This document shows, in pieces, positions 5,111-6,838 of a stretch of DNA of 6,838 bases. Position 1 is the stretch's first letter. Each line of letters starts with the position of its first letter. Under the pieces are notes generated by a model. The model ran no database searches and was not told the DNA's origin. It was given only the letters and a program-made list of their open reading frames with translations. Where the stretch lies: NCBI GenBank assembly GCA_023717585.1, contig JAMQPJ010000545.1, positions 1-6,838 of the forward strand, written 5' to 3'. Source of the DNA: Thermoanaerobaculia bacterium. Lineage in GTDB: Bacteria > Acidobacteriota > Thermoanaerobaculia > UBA5066. The translations under genes and the position numbers were made by a program.

Positions 5111-6463
5111 TCACGATTCCGAAGGACGCCGGCTGCTCCTGCGGATCTTCTGGTAGAGCGAGCTGCGCGAGATGCCGAGCGATTCCGCCGCGCGTCCGAC
5201 CCGGCCGCGCTCGGCCTCGATCGTCTTTCGGATCAGGTCCTTCTCCGTCTCGAGGAGGCTGCCGTCTCCTGCCGCCGACGCCGTCGTGCCTCGTGGCGCG
5301 GGCTCGAAGGAGAATTCCTCCGGCCCGACCTCCGGCCCGGGCGACATGAGAACCGCCCGCTCGAGAGCGTTGCGCAGCTCGCGGATGTTGCCCGGCCAAC
5401 CATGAGCGTGGAGCTTTCCGAGAGCCGCGGACGAAAGCCGCACCGGTTCCTTATCCAGCTCGGGCGCGATCTGCCCGAGGAGCGATTCGGCGAGCGGGGT
5501 CAGATCCTCGGGCCGCTCCCGAAGCGGCGGAATCTCCAGGACGACTGAGTTGATCCGGAAGTAGAGATCGGCCCGGAATGACTTCTTGTCGACGAGAGCT
5601 TCGAGGTTCTCGTGCGAGGCGGCGATCAACCGGATGTCTACCTGGCGTTCGCGCACATCGCCGAGGCGCCGGAATTTCTTCTCCTCCAGCACCTTCAGGA
5701 GCTTCGGCTGGACGGAGAGCGGCATGTCTCCGATCTCGTCGAGAAAGAGCGTGCCCCGGTGCGCGACTTCGAGAAGGCCGAGCTTGGTCGCGACCGCGCT
5801 GGTGAAAGCGCCCTTCTCGTGGCCGAAGAGCTCGCTTTCCAGGAACTCCGGAGAAAGCCCGGCGCAATTCAGGTCCAGAAAGCACTCCTCGCTGCGCGGC
5901 CCGTGGCGGTGAATCCAGGCCGCGAGGACGCCTTTGCCGGTCCCCGTCTCTCCGCGGATGAAGACCGGGATGTTCGCGCCGGCGACACGTTGCGCCCGAT
6001 CGCGGAGGAGGCGGATCGCCGGACTCGGGCCGCGGAAGGGATCGATCTCCGCCCGCGCCTCGCGCGCTTCGGTCTGAAGGCGGCGGCGGCGATTGCGCTG
6101 GTTCTCGAGAACCCGGTCGACGACGAGAAGAAACACCGCCAGCTGAACGGGCTTGGTCAGAAACTGCTCCGCGCCCTCCTGAATCGCCTGAACGGCCACG
6201 TCGAGCTCTTCGTACCGCGCGAGAACGACGCAGGGAACGCCCGCGTCGGCCCGCTTCACGTGCGCGAGGATGTCGAGCGCGGTTCCATCCGGCAGTCGGG
6301 CGGCGACGACGAGAGCGTCCGGTCTCGACGCTTCGAAGGACTGGATTGCGACGCGGCAGGACGCCGCCTCCTGCGCCTCGTACCCGTCGATCCGCAGCAT
6401 CTTCTGTACGTTCTCGCGGATCGAGGCATCCGCGTCGACGATCAGGATCCGTCCCCTCGTCAT
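5111..6463 (-). CDS. Sigma-54-dependent transcriptional regulator with degenerate receiver domain (NtrC family)
   Basis: The 450 residues form the usual three-part NtrC layout: receiver (about 4-118), AAA+ domain (about 142-375) and Fis-type helix-turn-helix (about 422-441, RAAESLGISRSSLYQKIR). The AAA+ domain has Walker A GETGTGKG (171-178), Walker B FLDE (240-243), Arg297 and Arg303 in FRADLYFRIN, and WPGNIRELRN (356-365). The sigma-54 contact loop reads GAFTSA (218-223) rather than GAFTGA. The receiver keeps Asp10 and the conserved Lys104 (LTKP) but lacks key residues. The phosphoacceptor position is Ala54 (ALVVAARLPDG instead of LVLLDxxLPDG), the second acidic residue is Ala11, and the switch Thr/Ser is Ala82. 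Phosphorylation control therefore looks lost. No histidine kinase gene adjoins it. ATG at 6461-6463 has no clear Shine-Dalgarno sequence. Targets are unknown; the divergent neighbour is leuC. Confidence 0.95.
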   Translation of the reverse strand: MTRGRILIVDADASIRENVQKMLRIDGYEAQEAASCRVAIQSFEASRPDALVVAARLPDGTALDILAHVKRADAGVPCVVLARYEELDVAVQAIQEGAEQFLTKPVQLAVFLLVVDRVLENQRNRRRRLQTEAREARAEIDPFRGPSPAIRLLRDRAQRVAGANIPVFIRGETGTGKGVLAAWIHRHGPRSEECFLDLNCAGLSPEFLESELFGHEKGAFTSAVATKLGLLEVAHRGTLFLDEIGDMPLSVQPKLLKVLEEKKFRRLGDVRERQVDIRLIAASHENLEALVDKKSFRADLYFRINSVVLEIPPLRERPEDLTPLAESLLGQIAPELDKEPVRLSSAALGKLHAHGWPGNIRELRNALERAVLMSPGPEVGPEEFSFEPAPRGTTASAAGDGSLLETEKDLIRKTIEAERGRVGRAAESLGISRSSLYQKIRRSSRRPSES

Positions 6464-6540
6464 GGGCAGAAGGATAGTCGTACTTCCAGGTTGGAGGTAT
6501 TCGACGGCGCGGCCCGTCGCGCTCTGCTACGCTGAAAGCT
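6464..6540. promoter_or_regulatory. Divergent regulator/leuC intergenic spacer
   Basis: This 77-bp gap lies between two head-to-head starts and must carry the start signals of both, unless leaders are very short. I see no convincing sigma-70 -35/-10 pair. I also see no -24/-12 sigma-54 element (GG-N10-GC with the wider consensus) on either strand. The bases just before leuC (gctgaaagct) give at most a weak GAAAG ribosome-binding site. TTGGAG at 6491-6496 is -35-like but has no -10 box at the right distance. The function is inferred from gene orientation only. Confidence 0.3.
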
Positions 6541-6838
6541 ATGCGCGGGTCGCTGTTCTCGAAGGTCTGGGATCTCCATACGGTCCGCAAGCTGCCGACC
6601 GGGCAGACGCAGCTCTTCGTGGGGCTGCACCTCGTCCACGAGGTGACGAGCCCGCAGGCCTTCGAGATGCTGCGCGCGCGCGGGTGGAAGGTGCCCTTCC
6701 CGACGCGCACGGTCGCGACAGTGGACCACATCGTCCCGACGGCGAGCCTCGCGCGGCCGTTCGCCGACGCCCAGGCCGAGGAGATGCTCACCTCGCTGCA
6801 GCAGAACTGCAAGGACCACGGCGTCCCGCTGCACGACT
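6541..6838 (+). CDS. leuC: 3-isopropylmalate dehydratase large subunit, N-terminal part (3' truncated by window end)
   Basis: The first 99 codons are present and run off the right edge. The opening SLFSKVWDLHTVRKLPTGQT, then LHLVHEVTSPQAFEML (29-44) and the TVATVDHIVPT stretch are hallmark N-terminal LeuC motifs of the aconitase superfamily. With LeuD, this enzyme isomerises 2-isopropylmalate to 3-isopropylmalate in leucine biosynthesis, using a [4Fe-4S] cluster. The cluster cysteines lie further along and cannot be checked here. The residue before LHLVHEV is Gly28, where many homologues have Asp; this variant also occurs in the family. A methylogenous or homoaconitase-type paralogue cannot be excluded from the N-terminus alone. 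The ATG at 6541 fits the family start, though its ribosome-binding site is weak. It is divergent from the sigma-54 regulator. Confidence 0.93.
   Translation, partial: MRGSLFSKVWDLHTVRKLPTGQTQLFVGLHLVHEVTSPQAFEMLRARGWKVPFPTRTVATVDHIVPTASLARPFADAQAEEMLTSLQQNCKDHGVPLHD

Noticed and set aside
5612..6535. Plus-strand frame of 307 codons opposite the regulator
   Set aside because: It is the antisense shadow of a gene with full NtrC-family motifs and shows no motif of its own.
6464..6540. Possible sigma-54 promoter between the regulator and leuC
   Set aside because: No GG-N10-GC element with flanking consensus was found on either strand, so control of leuC by the neighbouring regulator is not supported.
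5451..6812. Long minus-strand frame (453 codons) over the regulator and antisense to leuC
   Set aside because: It has a low-complexity Arg-rich composition and overlaps two clear genes, leuC on the opposite strand and the regulator in the true frame.

Overview
The window is a GC-rich bacterial chromosomal segment of ordinary single-copy genes, with no phage, insertion sequence, tRNA, rRNA or CRISPR signature. High G+C, a bacterial acyl-CoA-binding protein, a DsbD-type periplasmic domain, a DinB protein, an F420-reductase-like gene remnant and a sigma-54 regulator would fit Acidobacteriota or a similar soil or sediment phylum. That placement is inference; no marker gene here fixes the taxonomy.

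Layout. At 2-217 (+) lies the 3' end of a protein ending in a DsbD-like/thiol-disulfide domain. It converges at 18 bp on a YafV-type omega-amidase (236-1015, -). A 66-bp divergent spacer separates that gene from an acyl-CoA-binding protein (1082-1360, +). A short 3' remnant resembling a dienelactone-hydrolase C-terminus (about 1431-1517, +) follows. A block of minus-strand genes then fills 4894 down to 1531. In transcription order it holds an FAD-dependent oxidoreductase (4894-3656), a family 2 glycosyltransferase (3659-2709, ATGA overlap), a CBS-domain protein (2632-2195), an internally deleted NAD(P)-binding F420-reductase-like minigene (2114-2013), and a DinB-family protein (2016-1531, GTGA overlap). 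About 215 bp without a clear gene follows upstream. Then comes a sigma-54-dependent regulator (6463-5111, -), and divergent from it the start of leuC (6541 onward, +), which runs off the window.

How the genes relate. The oxidoreductase and glycosyltransferase are translationally coupled and probably act on the same sugar or cell-surface product. The amidase (keto-acid amide clean-up), ACBP (acyl-CoA carrier) and LeuC (leucine biosynthesis) look like independent housekeeping genes. The regulator sits head-to-head with leuC, but nothing in the sequence shows that it controls it.

Three points merit most attention. (1) The regulator's receiver domain has lost its phosphoacceptor Asp and other active-site residues. 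(2) The 33-codon minigene appears to fuse the first about 22 and last about 11 codons of a family normally over 200 residues long, keeping its ribosome-binding site, its frame and the stop-start overlap with dinB. (3) The CBS gene leader contains a perfect 10-bp inverted repeat that would bury its Shine-Dalgarno sequence, enclosing a smaller GNRA-capped hairpin. I found no clear multi-gene novel defence or biosynthetic system.
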